From: Paracoccaceae bacterium
Lineage (GTDB): Bacteria > Pseudomonadota > Alphaproteobacteria > Rhodobacterales > Rhodobacteraceae
Length of the DNA: 5,710 bases
Assembly (NCBI GenBank): GCA_007131945.1
Contig: SLPP01000401.1
Location: 1 to 5,710 of the forward strand
Direction: 5' to 3'
The notes beneath the pieces are model-generated. The model did not search any database, had not been told where the DNA came from, and worked only from the letters and a program-made list of their open reading frames with translations. Below are positions 5,606 to 5,710 of the stretch, piece by piece. Position numbers and translations under genes: made by a program. Numbering within the stretch: the first letter of the stretch is position 1; every line of letters starts with the position of its first letter.

Positions 5606-5710
5606 ATGTCGGACCCCGCCGCCCCCGCTCCCGTTGCCGCGATGGCCGCGCCCGCCTTTTCCGAGGATCAGGCGCAGGCCTGGGACCGGCTGGCCGAGGT
5701 GCTGGCCAAG
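5606..5710 (+). CDS. N-terminus of an unidentified protein, possibly a RecD-like/AAA ATP-dependent helicase (cut by window edge)
   Basis: An open frame of 35 codons running off the right edge. It begins MSDPAAPAPVAAMAAPAF, a flexible Ala/Pro leader, and continues SEDQAQAWDRLAEVLAK. The pattern F-S-x-D-Q-A-x-A-W resembles the Q-type segment before the Walker A motif in RecD-like helicases annotated in Rhodobacteraceae, but no Walker motif is inside the window, so this is a tentative guess. Codon use has the strong G/C third-position bias of the neighbours, supporting real coding. A second in-frame ATG at 5642 is possible. No clear ribosome site precedes 5606; TAGCGT (5593-5598) shortly before the ATG could be a -10 box of a leaderless transcript, with only a poor -35 (TTCCCT, 5570-5575). 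Confidence 0.5.
   Translation, partial: MSDPAAPAPVAAMAAPAFSEDQAQAWDRLAEVLAK

Overview
The window is GC-rich (about two thirds G+C in the coding parts) and looks like a chromosomal housekeeping stretch of an alphaproteobacterium, most likely of the Rhodobacteraceae. The evidence is the protein sequences (an omega subunit with a long acidic tail, a DUF3429 protein, a TRIC-type channel), the gene order, and a 17-bp-spaced promoter of the kind common in that family. Naming the group is inference; genus cannot be read from the window. There is no rRNA, tRNA, CRISPR array, insertion sequence or phage gene.

Left part, minus strand (1-1600): folK (HPPK of folate synthesis), then rpoZ (RNA polymerase omega) with its own promoter, then the 5' end of a RelA/SpoT homologue, rsh, which runs off the left edge. 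rpoZ and rsh are 25 bp apart and probably co-transcribed, so a subunit that forms a ppGpp site on RNA polymerase is made together with the ppGpp enzyme.

Middle part, plus strand (1601-4188): a 131-bp divergent spacer with a strong inverted repeat, then a tight run of four genes: a NYN/LabA-type nuclease-like protein, a YqaA (DedA-like) membrane protein that starts at TTG one codon after the previous stop and in the same frame, ispH (last step of the MEP isoprenoid pathway), and a DUF3429 membrane protein overlapping ispH by ATGA. Small gaps and overlaps suggest one operon.

Right part, plus strand (4189-5710): an AT-rich spacer, rnhA (RNase HI), a TRIC-family cation channel overlapping rnhA by ATGA, a second AT-rich spacer, and the first 35 codons of a gene that may encode a RecD-like helicase.

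The genes are ordinary. The least explained signal is in the two AT-rich spacers. Both carry the same two-part arrangement, a 13-bp block TTGYGGTTAATTT and a palindromic core GTCCAA-NN-TTGGAC, with exactly 51 bp between their starts in each copy. This looks like a shared promoter, operator or small repeat family rather than chance, and I do not recognise it as a known regulator's site.
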